Below are positions 18,181-27,644 of a DNA stretch of 64,000 nt, piece by piece; position 1 is the first letter of the stretch, and each line of letters begins with the position of its first letter. Origin of the DNA: Aliiglaciecola lipolytica E3. GTDB lineage: Bacteria; Pseudomonadota; Gammaproteobacteria; Enterobacterales; Alteromonadaceae. A model generated the notes under the pieces. The model worked only from the letters and a program-made list of their open reading frames with translations, had not been told where the DNA came from and did not search any database. Made by a program: the position numbers and the translations under genes. Where the stretch lies: assembly GCF_000314975.1 (NCBI RefSeq), contig NZ_BAEN01000046.1, forward strand, positions 18,778 to 82,777, read 5' to 3'.

Positions 18181-18314
18181 TATGTATTGGGCTTACACTT
18201 TCAATAGGTAATAATGGTGTAGTGTACAATTATTTCATTGCACCCTCAGGCAGCTTTTAGCTTATCACAAGTGCTTGTTAACAATGATAAAATTATTTTA
18301 GGAAAAATGAAGTT

Positions 18315-19031
18315 TTGATACCTGACGAAATTCGTAAAACTTGGGGCGCTTTTAAGTTTTATTCGGTCTTGCTGGCGCTATTGGCCGGTGCGGTTTACTT
18401 TGCATTTATGTACGGTAATGATCATTTTGATGTTCAAAAAGCGCAAATAAGTACGTTGGAACATACAATAGAAAATTTGAACGCTGAAAATCAGCGGTTG
18501 ACTAAACAACTCAATATACTTGGAGTGGAACTTGAAGTTCAAAGGCTGGCAGTAAGAAAATCGCAAAACTTACTTGAAAAAGGCCTCTCAAATGAAGCGA
18601 GATTAAAAGAAGAAATACAATTTTATCAGCGGGTTATGGCTCCAGAGTTGGAGCAGGATGGCTTTTTGATCGAAGCGTTTGATATCAAGAAATCTCTGAG
18701 TGATCGAGCTTACTGGTTTGAACTAGTACTAATGCAGCAAGATAAAATTAAAAATGTCGTAAAAGGAACCGTCGAGATTAATGTCATCGGAAGCGAAGAT
18801 GGCAAACCACGCCAATATAAACTCTCAGAGTTGTTGACTGAGGAATCGCCTTCGCTAAGTTTTAGTTTCAAATACTTTCAAACGATTCAGGGAGAGATGA
18901 TTTTACCGAAAAACTTTTCACCGGAAAAAGTTCAAGTGAAATCCACTATCTTTCAATTTAATAGAAAACGAGGTGAGCTGGAAAAGACCTTTGATTGGAA
19001 TGCTGAAGTATTACAAACCAGCACAGAATAG
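18315..19031 (+). CDS. DUF6776-like membrane-anchored coiled-coil protein
   Basis: 238 residues: one N-terminal transmembrane helix (about 13-32, FKFYSVLLALLAGAVYFAFM), a coiled coil (about 38-110, LEHTIENLNAENQRLTKQL), and a globular C-terminal half with beta structure (about 115-235). The arrangement fits the DUF6776 family found next to erpA in gammaproteobacteria. The start is TTG (TTG-ATA-CCT) with an AGGA stretch 12 to 15 bases upstream; no ATG in frame fits better. Faces the periplasm if the single helix is a type II anchor. Function unknown. Confidence 0.75.
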   Translation: MIPDEIRKTWGAFKFYSVLLALLAGAVYFAFMYGNDHFDVQKAQISTLEHTIENLNAENQRLTKQLNILGVELEVQRLAVRKSQNLLEKGLSNEARLKEEIQFYQRVMAPELEQDGFLIEAFDIKKSLSDRAYWFELVLMQQDKIKNVVKGTVEINVIGSEDGKPRQYKLSELLTEESPSLSFSFKYFQTIQGEMILPKNFSPEKVQVKSTIFQFNRKRGELEKTFDWNAEVLQTSTE

Positions 19032-19109
19032 TTGATTAGATTACTCAGGTATTAGATAATTGGTATATCAATAGGGTATTTCCCCTGTTAGTTAAGGTAG
19101 AGGTAATAT

Positions 19110-19454
19110 ATGTCGGTAGAAATGGCGGTGCCAATTGAATTTTCTGAAGCCGCATCCGTAAAGGTTCGTTCGTTGATAGAAGAGGAAGAGAATCCTAATC
19201 TTAAACTTCGAGTCTATGTAACCGGAGGGGGTTGCTCTGGGTTTCAGTACGGTTTCACATTCGATGAAAAAGTAAATGAAGGCGATATGACTATTGATAA
19301 AAACGAGGTCACGTTAGTTGTTGATCCCATGAGCTTGCAGTATTTAGTGGGCGGGACAGTTGACTATACCGAAGGTTTAGAAGGTTCACGCTTTTTAGTC
19401 AATAACCCTAATGCAACTACGACATGTGGGTGTGGTTCATCGTTTAGTGTTTAA
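19110..19454 (+). CDS. erpA: ErpA, essential iron-sulfur cluster insertion protein (A-type carrier)
   Basis: A-type carrier that delivers [4Fe-4S] clusters to targets such as isoprenoid-synthesis enzymes. The 114 residues equal E. coli ErpA, and the three cluster cysteines are at the same positions: Cys42 in GGGCSGFQ, Cys106 and Cys108 in CGCGSS. It follows the DUF6776-like gene by 78 bp on the same strand and ends at a clear terminator. The DUF6776-erpA pairing is conserved in the order. Confidence 0.95.
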   Translation: MSVEMAVPIEFSEAASVKVRSLIEEEENPNLKLRVYVTGGGCSGFQYGFTFDEKVNEGDMTIDKNEVTLVVDPMSLQYLVGGTVDYTEGLEGSRFLVNNPNATTTCGCGSSFSV

Positions 19455-19472
19455 ATCCATAAAATATTTAAT

Positions 19473-19497
19473 AAGCCAGCATTATGCTGGCTTTTTT
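19473..19497 (+). terminator. Intrinsic terminator after erpA
   Basis: AAGCCAGCA (19473-19481) pairs with TGCTGGCTT (19485-19493) and is followed by T residues to 19497. Confidence 0.88.
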
Positions 19498-19593
19498 GTG
19501 TCTACGATACTTTGTACACATTTCGATACGAATTAATGATGGTAGTTCCTGCCGTGACGGAGTACCGTTAATTGCGTATGTCTAGGAGTTAGA

Positions 19594-20679
19594 ATGTCTA
19601 AAGTTATAAGTAAAGTTCGACAACAGCCAGCGTGGATTGCACTATTTATTTTTATTTTGCTAACGCTGTGGATTGCATCTGGACATTTATTTGCAGAACA
19701 AGCAGAACAGAAAAAAATTGAACCAACAGAGCAATTGACGAAAGTGAAAGTGGAAACTTTTTCGGCAGAATCTGTAAGCCGTGAAATTAACGTGTATGGC
19801 CGAACTGAACCAGATCGAATCGCTACTTTGCGCTCGGAGATTAAAGGACAAGTAACTCAGATTCATGTTCAAGAAGGGCATCTGGTTAAACAAGGACAAA
19901 AATTACTCACTATTGACAGTAATGATTTAAACGCGCAATTAAACTCAGCCAAATCCATTTTAAAACAGCGTGAGATTGAACTCGGTGCTGCTCAGTCACT
20001 GGGTAAAAAAGGGTTCCAATCTCAATCTGCTTTGGCTCAGGCGGAAGCGAATGTAGCATCGGCAAAAGCCGAAATTGAACGATTACAACTAGCCGTGACC
20101 AAAACCGTTATCCTTGCGCCATTTGATGGTGTCTTAAATAAACGCGAAGTAGAAATAGGTGATTTGTTAAGAGAGGGAGATACCATAGCCACAGTGGTAG
20201 ATTTAGATCCATTGATAATCTCTGCAAACGTGACTGAAAGTTGGATTCAAAAACTTTATTTGGGCCAACCAGCAAATGGCCGCTTAACCACTGGACAAAC
20301 AGCAACCGGGACAATTCGTTATATTTCCAGTATTTCTGATCCAGGCACTAATACTTTTAATCTGGAAGTTGAAGTCGCTAATCCTGAACGAGAATTGTTG
20401 GCTGGTATGAGTGCAGAGGTCAGTATTCCACTTAAGCAAGACTGGGCGATTAGAATTTCACCAGCGGTAATGGCATTAGACGAAGCTGGAAACTTAGGTG
20501 TAAAAACCGTAGAAGGGGATGTAGTTAAGTTTGTTCCAATTGATATTGTGAAAAGTGATAGTCAAGGTGTGTGGCTAGCGGGACTTGGCGAGAAAGCACG
20601 GATTATTACACGTGGACAAGGTTTTGTGCGAGATGGAGACAAAGTCGACGTGGTAGACGATGAAACAGACAAGAAGTAA
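19594..20679 (+). CDS. RND efflux periplasmic adaptor (membrane fusion protein)
   Basis: 361-residue HlyD/AcrA-family adaptor. It has an uncleaved or cleaved N-terminal membrane segment (about 14-35), a biotinyl-lipoyl-like half motif (VKQGQKLLTIDSNDL, about 103-117), an alpha-helical hairpin (about 118-165), the second lipoyl half (APFDGVLNKREVEIGDLL) and beta-barrel domains (VNPERELLAGM-type segment). It ends 15 bp before the RND pump gene, so the two form one operon. No outer-membrane factor is encoded nearby, so a TolC-type protein elsewhere is presumably used. Confidence 0.9.
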   Translation: MSKVISKVRQQPAWIALFIFILLTLWIASGHLFAEQAEQKKIEPTEQLTKVKVETFSAESVSREINVYGRTEPDRIATLRSEIKGQVTQIHVQEGHLVKQGQKLLTIDSNDLNAQLNSAKSILKQREIELGAAQSLGKKGFQSQSALAQAEANVASAKAEIERLQLAVTKTVILAPFDGVLNKREVEIGDLLREGDTIATVVDLDPLIISANVTESWIQKLYLGQPANGRLTTGQTATGTIRYISSISDPGTNTFNLEVEVANPERELLAGMSAEVSIPLKQDWAIRISPAVMALDEAGNLGVKTVEGDVVKFVPIDIVKSDSQGVWLAGLGEKARIITRGQGFVRDGDKVDVVDDETDKK

Positions 20680-20694
20680 CTAAATTAACGTTTT

Positions 20695-23600
20695 ATGAAA
20701 AATATAATCTCCGCTGCAATAGGCCATACCCGCACAGTATTAATGATCTTTGTTTTATTGATCGTCTCAGGTGCTGTGACCTATCTAAATATTCCCAAAG
20801 AATCGAATCCTGATGTACCGATCCCATTTATTTATGTGTCAATCGTACATGATGGTATCGCGCCCGAAGATGCAGAACGAATGCTGATTAAACCAATGGA
20901 ACGAGAGTTACGTTCTATTGAAGGTATTAAGCAAATGAAAGCAACTGCTGGAGAGGGACACGCCAGCATTACGATGGAGTTCATCGCTGGTTTTGACTCC
21001 AAAGATGCGTTAGCAGATGTGCGTGATAAAGTCACAGTGGCAAGAGCAAAGTTACCGGATGAGACTGAAGAGCCCACGATCCATGAAGTCACTATGGCGG
21101 GGCAGCAAGCAGTTTTGACTGTGGTGTTGTCTGGGCCTGTATCTGAAAGAGCGTTGGTTACAACAGCCCGGGAGTTGAAAAATGGCTTAGAAGGCATTTC
21201 TGAAGTTCTGGAAGTCGACATTGGCGGCGATCGAGAAGATTTAGTTGAAATTATTGTCGATCCACTACTGCTAGAATCATATGGCCTTGACCAAAACGAC
21301 ATTTTTAATCTCTTGTCACGGAACAATCGCTTGGTTCCTGCAGGTACTATGGATACCGGCGCGGGCAGCTTTGCTGTCAAAGTACCTTCGGTCTTCGAAA
21401 GTGTAAAAGATGTGCTAGAGCAGCCCGTTAAAGTGGATGGAGATAGGGTTATTACGTTTGAAGATGTTGCTCAGGTGCGGCGTTCTTACAAAGATCCTTC
21501 AAGTTTCGCGCGTTTAAATTCCCATCCTTCTGTTTCTATAGAAGTGAAAAAACGTCCCGGGGAAAACCTGTTGATCACTGTTGAAAAAGTTAAAGGGTTT
21601 GTTGAACAGGCCCAACAATCCTCAATATGGCCAAATAGTGTGACAGTGACCTACACCGGGGATCAGTCAATTGATGTCAATATGATGTTAGGGGATTTAC
21701 AAAATAATGTCTCTAGCGCTGTCGTGCTAGTCGCCATTGTCATCGTTGCAATTTTGGGGGTAAGAACAGCGATTTTGGTAGGGGTATCCATTCCAGGATC
21801 TTTCCTAACTGGAATACTGGTTATCTCCATGTTTGGTTATACATTAAATATGGTGGTGTTATTTTCGCTTATCATGGCTGTAGGAATGCTGGTGGACGGT
21901 GCTATCGTTGTCACTGAATATGCAGATAGGTGCATGAGTGAAGGGCAAGATAAAAAATCTGCTTATAAGAACGCAGCACGGCGGATGGCTTGGCCTATTA
22001 TCGCCTCCACAGCGACCACATTGGCAGCATTTGCACCTTTGATGTTTTGGCCAGGCATGATGGGTGAATTTATGAAATATTTGCCATTCACCTTAATCGC
22101 GGTTCTCAGTGCCTCCCTGCTGATGGCTCTTGTTTTTGTGCCGACATTAGGTGCTGTGTTTGGTAAACCTAGATACGTAAGTGAGGCAACTAGACAACAA
22201 TTAATTCAAGCCGAATCTGGAGATATACACTCCCTGAGTGGATACACCGGACGCTACGTGCGGTTCTTGTCATTGGCGATTGCGAATCCTTTAAAAAGTC
22301 TATTAGTTGCAATTGTAATAGGTGTTGTTAGTTTCACAGGGTATTTTTCTTCTGGTTTAGGTGTTGAGTTTTTCCCCCATGTAGATAGTCGCGGAGTAAA
22401 CGTTACCGTGCGGTCTGCCGGAGATTATTCGGTGTATGAAAAAGACAAAATAATTAAAGAGGTAGAGAGTAAAATTATCGATATGCCGGAAATTGAAACC
22501 TTGTATTCTCGCTCGGGGGGGCAGGATCAAATTGGCTATCTACGCATGAATCTAGTGGATTGGCATTTACGCTCTCATTCAGATGACATACTTAAAGAAG
22601 TTGAACAACGTATTGGCGATTTGCCTGGCCTTGATGTGGAAATCGCACCTGATCAAGAAGGACCTCAATCGGGAAAAGATCTACAGATTGAAATTTCTTC
22701 TAGGTATCCCGAATTGCTCAACGACGCGGCCTTAAAAATTCGCAAAGCGTTAGATGCAAATCCGAAATTCACTTCAATAGGAGATACAGCATCTAAGCCT
22801 GGAATTGAATGGCAATTAAAAGTAAACCGCAGTGATGCTGCAAGGTTTGGCGCGGATGCGACGCTGGTGGGAAATACCGTACAATTTGTGACCACTGGTC
22901 TGAAAATAGGTGAGTATCGTCCCGATGATGTGGATGATGAATTGGATATTAGAGTAAGATTTCCACGCACTGACAGGTACATTGGTAAACTCGATGAGTT
23001 ACGCTTGAAGACAGCCTCAGGGTTAGTGCCGATTAGTAATTTTGTCGAGCGCAAAGCCCAGCCAAAAACGGATGTGATTCGTCACGTGGATAGCAAACGT
23101 GTGCTGCAAGTTGAAGCGAATATGGTACCTGGGGAATTGCTTAGTATTGCCTTACCCGAGCTCAAAAAGCAATTGCCTACATTGGAGCTTGATCCGCGTG
23201 TGGACATCACCATCAAAGGTCAAAATGAACAACAAGAAGAGTCACAAGCCTTTTTGCAAAACGCATTTCTAATTGCTCTTTTTGTCATGGCCATCATTTT
23301 GGTCACTCAGTTTAATAGTTTTTATCAAGCATTCTTAATTCTAAGTGCAGTGTTGTTTTCCATTGTGGGAGTATTTCTCGGCTTACTCGTATTTCAAAAA
23401 CCTTTTGGCATTGTTATGTCAGGGGTCGGCGTCATCGCACTGGCAGGTATAGTTGTTAACAATAATATTGTACTTATCGATACTTATAATATTCTAAAAA
23501 GGGAAGGGCTAAATACAACTGAAGCAATACTTCGCACAGGTGCGCAGCGTTTAAGGCCTGTTATGATGACGACTGTTACGACAATTCTGGGGTTATTGCC

Positions 23601-23799
23601 GATGGTTCTAGAAGTCAATATTGATTTTATTGGACGCAATGTAGATGTTGGTGGACCGTCTACACAATGGTGGTCGCAATTAGCAACGGCAGTTGCTGGT
23701 GGATTAGCCTTCGCAACCTTGCTGACTTTAGTGCTTACTCCGTGCTTATTAGCCTTGAAAGATAACTTTCGTTCAAAAGAGCCAAGCAAAGGCGTATAA
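20695..23799 (+). CDS. RND efflux transporter permease
   Basis: 1034-residue inner-membrane pump of the AcrB/MexB superfamily with two repeats, each of a membrane helix, a large periplasmic loop and five further helices. The helix-4 proton-relay motif reads GMLVDGAIVV: Asp401 is kept but the second Asp of AcrB (Asp408) is Gly402, as in heavy-metal type pumps, while overall the protein looks like the HAE-1 branch (NIPKESNPDVPIPF at the N terminus). Helix 10 has GIVVNNNIVLIDTYN. Substrate cannot be told from sequence. Operon with the adaptor gene upstream; no local TetR-type repressor. Confidence 0.92.
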   Translation: MKNIISAAIGHTRTVLMIFVLLIVSGAVTYLNIPKESNPDVPIPFIYVSIVHDGIAPEDAERMLIKPMERELRSIEGIKQMKATAGEGHASITMEFIAGFDSKDALADVRDKVTVARAKLPDETEEPTIHEVTMAGQQAVLTVVLSGPVSERALVTTARELKNGLEGISEVLEVDIGGDREDLVEIIVDPLLLESYGLDQNDIFNLLSRNNRLVPAGTMDTGAGSFAVKVPSVFESVKDVLEQPVKVDGDRVITFEDVAQVRRSYKDPSSFARLNSHPSVSIEVKKRPGENLLITVEKVKGFVEQAQQSSIWPNSVTVTYTGDQSIDVNMMLGDLQNNVSSAVVLVAIVIVAILGVRTAILVGVSIPGSFLTGILVISMFGYTLNMVVLFSLIMAVGMLVDGAIVVTEYADRCMSEGQDKKSAYKNAARRMAWPIIASTATTLAAFAPLMFWPGMMGEFMKYLPFTLIAVLSASLLMALVFVPTLGAVFGKPRYVSEATRQQLIQAESGDIHSLSGYTGRYVRFLSLAIANPLKSLLVAIVIGVVSFTGYFSSGLGVEFFPHVDSRGVNVTVRSAGDYSVYEKDKIIKEVESKIIDMPEIETLYSRSGGQDQIGYLRMNLVDWHLRSHSDDILKEVEQRIGDLPGLDVEIAPDQEGPQSGKDLQIEISSRYPELLNDAALKIRKALDANPKFTSIGDTASKPGIEWQLKVNRSDAARFGADATLVGNTVQFVTTGLKIGEYRPDDVDDELDIRVRFPRTDRYIGKLDELRLKTASGLVPISNFVERKAQPKTDVIRHVDSKRVLQVEANMVPGELLSIALPELKKQLPTLELDPRVDITIKGQNEQQEESQAFLQNAFLIALFVMAIILVTQFNSFYQAFLILSAVLFSIVGVFLGLLVFQKPFGIVMSGVGVIALAGIVVNNNIVLIDTYNILKREGLNTTEAILRTGAQRLRPVMMTTVTTILGLLPMVLEVNIDFIGRNVDVGGPSTQWWSQLATAVAGGLAFATLLTLVLTPCLLALKDNFRSKEPSKGV

Positions 23800-23840
23800 A
23801 TTAACTAAGTGAGGCGATGTACCTCACTTAGTTTTTAAGA

Positions 23841-24221
23841 TTAATTTAATTTAGATTGGCTCTTTTTTCTTAGTTCTGAGTCAAATACGTCAGGGAAGAC
23901 GACAATTCCTTCTTCATCTGGATTTGGAAACACCGCTATATTTACGCCGTCTCCTTCTAACCCACCAGTCCAGCGTTCAAACCAATCTTTCAGTGCGATA
24001 GCTTTAGGTGTGCAATTCGCCCAATCACCGGTTGCCCAGTATTCAGCGAATTCTTGAGATGGCCAAACTGGTACGCAATCTTCGTCTTCACTGTTTAGCA
24101 TTACGCAACCATGTTCGTCGGTGAGGATCCAGATTTTTTGGTGAATGGTTACCTGCGTTAACAAATAAGCATGCCGTTTTTCTGGTGACATTTGAATAAC
24201 ATCGTTAAGTTGAGTAGGCAT
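23841..24221 (-). CDS. DUF2750 domain protein
   Basis: 126-residue acidic cytoplasmic protein. The family pattern is visible as WILTDEHGCVML, VPVWPS-EFAEYWA and a C-terminal VFPNPDEEGIVVFP. The ATG at 24221 is preceded by AAGGAAAC at a good distance; an upstream start at 24266 would add 15 residues without a ribosome site. It is single, convergent with the RND pump. No function is known for DUF2750. Confidence 0.8.
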   Translation of the reverse strand: MPTQLNDVIQMSPEKRHAYLLTQVTIHQKIWILTDEHGCVMLNSEDEDCVPVWPSQEFAEYWATGDWANCTPKAIALKDWFERWTGGLEGDGVNIAVFPNPDEEGIVVFPDVFDSELRKKSQSKLN

Positions 24222-24437
24222 AATTGTTTCCTTATTGAAGAGCGTATAATTAGATATTTTTCGCAAATAAAAATGAATCTAATCACTTGCTGAGTTCCGC
24301 TAGCATAGAGTGTTAAACAACATAAATCTTATATCACTAAATATGTTGTTTGTACGTAATTTTAGTATCGAATTGTCGTTGTTTAAAATTCAATTAGTAC
24401 GAATATTGTGAAGGCCAAATGAATACTCTAATAAACA

Positions 24438-24647
24438 TTAGCGTCTTTTATGTTTTTGGCCCGCCCCCCAGCCAATGATACCAGCGCCTGCAATTGCCCC
24501 TATCCAAGCAAATGGAAGCAATGTTGGCATTATTTCCTTGGCGAATATGATTGTTAACATCGATGATATACATAAAAACCAACCAAACATTTCAAGTTTG
24601 CTTAAATATTTGGTTAGAAAATTAGGCTGGTTATCGGACGAAGGCAT
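24438..24647 (-). CDS. Small hypothetical membrane protein, 69 residues
   Basis: Two predicted transmembrane helices (about 18-35, MFGWFLCISSMLTIIFA, and 41-60, LLPFAWIGAIAGAGIIGWG) with a basic C-terminal tail (QKHKRR). The two hydrophobic blocks and the basic end make a real membrane protein likely, although the family is unknown to me. It is transcribed alone, opposite to the SRPBCC gene. Confidence 0.55.
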   Translation of the reverse strand: MPSSDNQPNFLTKYLSKLEMFGWFLCISSMLTIIFAKEIMPTLLPFAWIGAIAGAGIIGWGAGQKHKRR

Positions 24648-24818
24648 TTAATCAACTTTGTTGGTTCGCTTTAAGGGGTATATTTTGATCGTTAACGTAT
24701 CTAGGTGCAATACAAATTTATCATGATTGTTCCAGTTTCAATAAGACGGTTGATTTAGATTTCAATTTCAAGAGTTTGTCGTTAAGGTAAGTGCAGAGCT
24801 TTAAAAGTGAGGCAACTG

Positions 24819-25346
24819 ATGAAAACTTTTTTATTATATTTTTTATGCATTTTTTCGATAGCTAGCTGGGCGCAAGATAATGTTAAATATGTTTCTGACA
24901 ATGGGTTTATTGTAGAAAACAAATTTGAGACTGATGTTGAGGCGGCAAAAGTGTGGGATGCATTGATTAATGATGTAGATCTCTGGTGGCCGAAAAGTCA
25001 TAGCTGGTGGGGAGAAGAAGGTACTTTTTCTATCGAACCTAAAGCGGGAGGTTGTTTTTGTGAGAACGCTAAAGAACGTTCAGCGGAACATATGCATATT
25101 GCATTCGTCGACTCCAATAAACTTTTACGAATGACGGGTGGACTTGGTCCATTGCAAGGCATGGGTATGCATGGCGCGCTTGATTGGCAATTTGAAGAAT
25201 TAGCGAAAGGAACCCAGGTGACGCTAAGCTATCGTGTGACTGGCATAAATAAGGACGGCTTTAAGCAATTAGCGAAAATTGTAGCAGATGTCCAAAATAT
25301 TCAGTTGAACAGTTTAAAGCGCTACGTTGAGAGTAACGCTGAATAG
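24819..25346 (+). CDS. Exported SRPBCC (AHSA1/START-like) domain protein
   Basis: 175 residues with a signal peptide (1-17, KTFLLYFLCIFSIASWA) followed by an SRPBCC fold: NKFETDVEAAKVWDALIND, then a WWPKSHSWWG loop, a G-rich segment around ERSAEHMHIAFVD and a C-terminal helix. SRPBCC domains bind hydrophobic ligands in a deep cavity; export is less common. The ATG at 24819 is chosen for GAGG at 24809-24812; a GTG at 24807 overlaps that ribosome site. Ligand and role unknown. Confidence 0.75.
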   Translation: MKTFLLYFLCIFSIASWAQDNVKYVSDNGFIVENKFETDVEAAKVWDALINDVDLWWPKSHSWWGEEGTFSIEPKAGGCFCENAKERSAEHMHIAFVDSNKLLRMTGGLGPLQGMGMHGALDWQFEELAKGTQVTLSYRVTGINKDGFKQLAKIVADVQNIQLNSLKRYVESNAE

Positions 25347-25397
25347 TGAAGAAAAGGTATACAAAATAGTTTCTTGGGAAAAAGTGTCTAGCAAAGC

Positions 25398-26381
25398 TTA
25401 AGCGACACAGCAGCTGTTACGCCCCAATTCTTTTGCTTGGTACATAGCACGGTCAGCACGCCCCAACCACTCAAAAGCGGTTTCGTGTGGTTCGTATTTT
25501 GCGGTTCCTACTGAAATAGTGACTTTGTGTTTCGCTAACCAGCCTTCTTTTTCTACAGAACTCCGCAGTTCCTCAGCGAGCAGAATTGCGTCTTTTAGGG
25601 GGGTGTTTTCTGCAATAATGACAAACTCTTCTCCGCCAAAACGATAAAGCTTGTCCGTGGAACGAATTCGGTTTTTAATTGTGTTGACGAATACTTTAAG
25701 AATGTCATCGCCTTTAGCATGGCCAAATTCGTCGTTTACCTTTTTGAAATTATCTAAATCCATTAATATTAGTGACGCTGGAAAATTTTGTTCACGTCTT
25801 TGAAATGCAATCACTTCCAACAGTTTTTGTTCCATCGCTCTTCTATTGCCAGCATCGGTTAATGGATCTTTGGTGGCCAACTCGGTTAATTGTAGTTGTT
25901 GTTTCCGCATGCGATCGGAAAAAGCATAGCTAAATAAAAGTGTGGCAATCGTAGAAATGTAAAACTCTAAAGTAAGAAACAAAGTAAGCTGTTCGCGCAA
26001 AACATAGCCGATCGCGATCAAGATTGAAATGCTGTAAAGTGCGGCAATATTGGCTGGCAATAAGAAAAATATCGCAGTTAAAGCAGGATATATCCACATC
26101 AACTGGCCAATGCCTTTCAATAATATTGTGACGAAAACGATAAACATCGAAAGAAATGCCAGAATGCGCGCAGGTAGTTCGGTTTTATGAGTCCGATAGA
26201 CGTAGATAAATAATGAACCTAAAGCCAAAACTGCAAATAAGTCTAGAAAGGCAACAGCCCAATCAGATTGCATAAAGCGTAGTACAGTAAAAGGCATAAC
26301 ACCTACACTGCTTACTCCACTCAACGTAAGTATTATGGATTCTTCAATGCTGCGCTTACTGGGTTCAGAATGCGTAATCAT
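25398..26381 (-). CDS. Membrane-bound GGDEF diguanylate cyclase
   Basis: 327 residues. The N-terminal 160 form about five or six transmembrane helices without an extracytoplasmic sensor loop of size; the C-terminal GGDEF domain has the active-site motif GGEEF at 249-253 and an intact inhibitory I-site RSTD at 240-243, five residues upstream. It should make cyclic di-GMP and be feedback-inhibited. No EAL domain, no phosphodiesterase nearby. Single gene with its own promoter region (26382-26554). Confidence 0.9.
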   Translation of the reverse strand: MITHSEPSKRSIEESIILTLSGVSSVGVMPFTVLRFMQSDWAVAFLDLFAVLALGSLFIYVYRTHKTELPARILAFLSMFIVFVTILLKGIGQLMWIYPALTAIFFLLPANIAALYSISILIAIGYVLREQLTLFLTLEFYISTIATLLFSYAFSDRMRKQQLQLTELATKDPLTDAGNRRAMEQKLLEVIAFQRREQNFPASLILMDLDNFKKVNDEFGHAKGDDILKVFVNTIKNRIRSTDKLYRFGGEEFVIIAENTPLKDAILLAEELRSSVEKEGWLAKHKVTISVGTAKYEPHETAFEWLGRADRAMYQAKELGRNSCCVA

Positions 26382-26554
26382 AATTCATGCATCCTTTATG
26401 ATGCTTTAATCACTCGTTAATGCTCTGTACGATTTTAATACAGCATAACAAAGTCCCAAGTCAACATATATGCTTAATTATATTACTATGTAAAATCGAA
26501 AAGCTTAGTTATTTGCAATACAAAAGGGAGTTGAGCGTGTTTGGTAAAATACCC

Positions 26555-27490
26555 TTAATAACCTTTAGCCCAATCAATGCGGTATTGCAGGTCTTTACCT
26601 TGTTGGAATCGCGAAAAATTACGTAAGAATATTTTGCATATTTCCGAGGGTTGAGAAATTGCCGCTGTGTGTTGCGTAATAAACAGATTATCTAGTTTCC
26701 AAAAAGGATGACTTTCGGGTAAGGGTTCTTGTTGAAATACATCTAATACTGCCGCTTTCAATTGATTGTGTTTAAGCGCATCCGCTAAATCTTGTTCATC
26801 AATTACTTGTCCTCTGCCAGCATTAATGAGTATGCAATCGGGTTTCAAAAAGGCCAAAAATTGTTTGTCGATAATACGCTCGGTATTTTCAGTGTGAGGA
26901 AGCAAAACAACTAAATAATCTAATTTACGTGCGAAGGTTTGATATTGCTCAAATCGATAAAACTCGTCGATAAAGGTTTCATTACGCTGGTTTTGTGCAA
27001 TTCCTATTACTTTCATACCGAAATGTTTCGCAGTTTTTGCTACTTCACTACCAATTGAGCCTAACCCCAAAATCCCCATGGTCTTATGGTTTAAACTCGT
27101 CGGTTCTAGTTGTGTCCATGTTGTTTTTTTCTGCAAATTTTGAAAGTTCTGAATTTGTCGCGAAAAATACAGTAAATAAGCAAAGACATACTCTCGCATC
27201 TGGGGGCCAAATACATCTTTAACGCCCGTTAAAATAAAGTCTTGGCGCGACCGACTAAGTAACGGTTTAATGCCTGCCCAAGTAGATTGAACCCATTTTA
27301 CATTTGGACAAATTTCTAACGCTTCTACACATAGGTTTGGATCACCGAAAATAATGTCAATATTCTGTTCATGACCAGATGATAGATAAGGTTGTGGATA
27401 CTTCCATATGTTGAGATCTGGAAGATTGGCTTGTTCAATTAGGGTTGAATAAGCATCAGCATCTTTGCTTGCGATCAATAAATTAGTCAC
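26555..27490 (-). CDS. D-2-hydroxyacid dehydrogenase family protein
   Basis: 311-residue NAD(P)-dependent oxidoreductase of the glyoxylate/hydroxypyruvate reductase (GhrA-like) branch. The Rossmann motif GILGLGSIGSEVA is central; the catalytic residues are in NAGRGQVIDE (Arg), VFQQEPLPE (Glu) and ITQHTAA (His). The start is GTG at 27490 with GGAG seven bases upstream. It is divergent from the PLP-enzyme gene across a 154-bp spacer that holds a long inverted repeat, so the two may be co-regulated. Substrate is not known; an alpha-keto acid is expected. Confidence 0.85.
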   Translation of the reverse strand: MTNLLIASKDADAYSTLIEQANLPDLNIWKYPQPYLSSGHEQNIDIIFGDPNLCVEALEICPNVKWVQSTWAGIKPLLSRSRQDFILTGVKDVFGPQMREYVFAYLLYFSRQIQNFQNLQKKTTWTQLEPTSLNHKTMGILGLGSIGSEVAKTAKHFGMKVIGIAQNQRNETFIDEFYRFEQYQTFARKLDYLVVLLPHTENTERIIDKQFLAFLKPDCILINAGRGQVIDEQDLADALKHNQLKAAVLDVFQQEPLPESHPFWKLDNLFITQHTAAISQPSEICKIFLRNFSRFQQGKDLQYRIDWAKGY

Positions 27491-27547
27491 CTCAATTCTC
27501 CACAGTAAACTTATCTTTCCTAAATTAGCATTCGCATATTGAATAAT

Positions 27548-27575
27548 ATTCGGATTAATGTGTTTTATTCCGAAT
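27548..27575. promoter_or_regulatory. Inverted-repeat operator between the dehydrogenase and PLP-enzyme genes
   Basis: ATTCGGATTAA (27548-27558) and TTATTCCGAAT (27565-27575) are inverted copies with 10 of 11 positions matching and a 6-base spacer. It sits in the shared divergent spacer, 58 bp from one start and 70 bp from the other. It is a good candidate operator; the Lrp-type regulator at 29527-30003 is one possible ligand. Confidence 0.55.
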
Positions 27576-27644
27576 AATATTGTTTATTATTGTTTTTATG
27601 GAAATTTAAACCGTCATCCACTATGACTAAAGCAGAGTAATCCA

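Noticed and set aside
20832..21380. 182-codon open frame opposite to the RND pump gene
   Set aside because: It has serine-rich, low-complexity translation typical of antisense frames and lies wholly inside a strongly supported gene.
26420..26626. 68-codon frame between the GGDEF gene and the dehydrogenase
   Set aside because: Partly antisense to the dehydrogenase C terminus, no ribosome site, no family resemblance.
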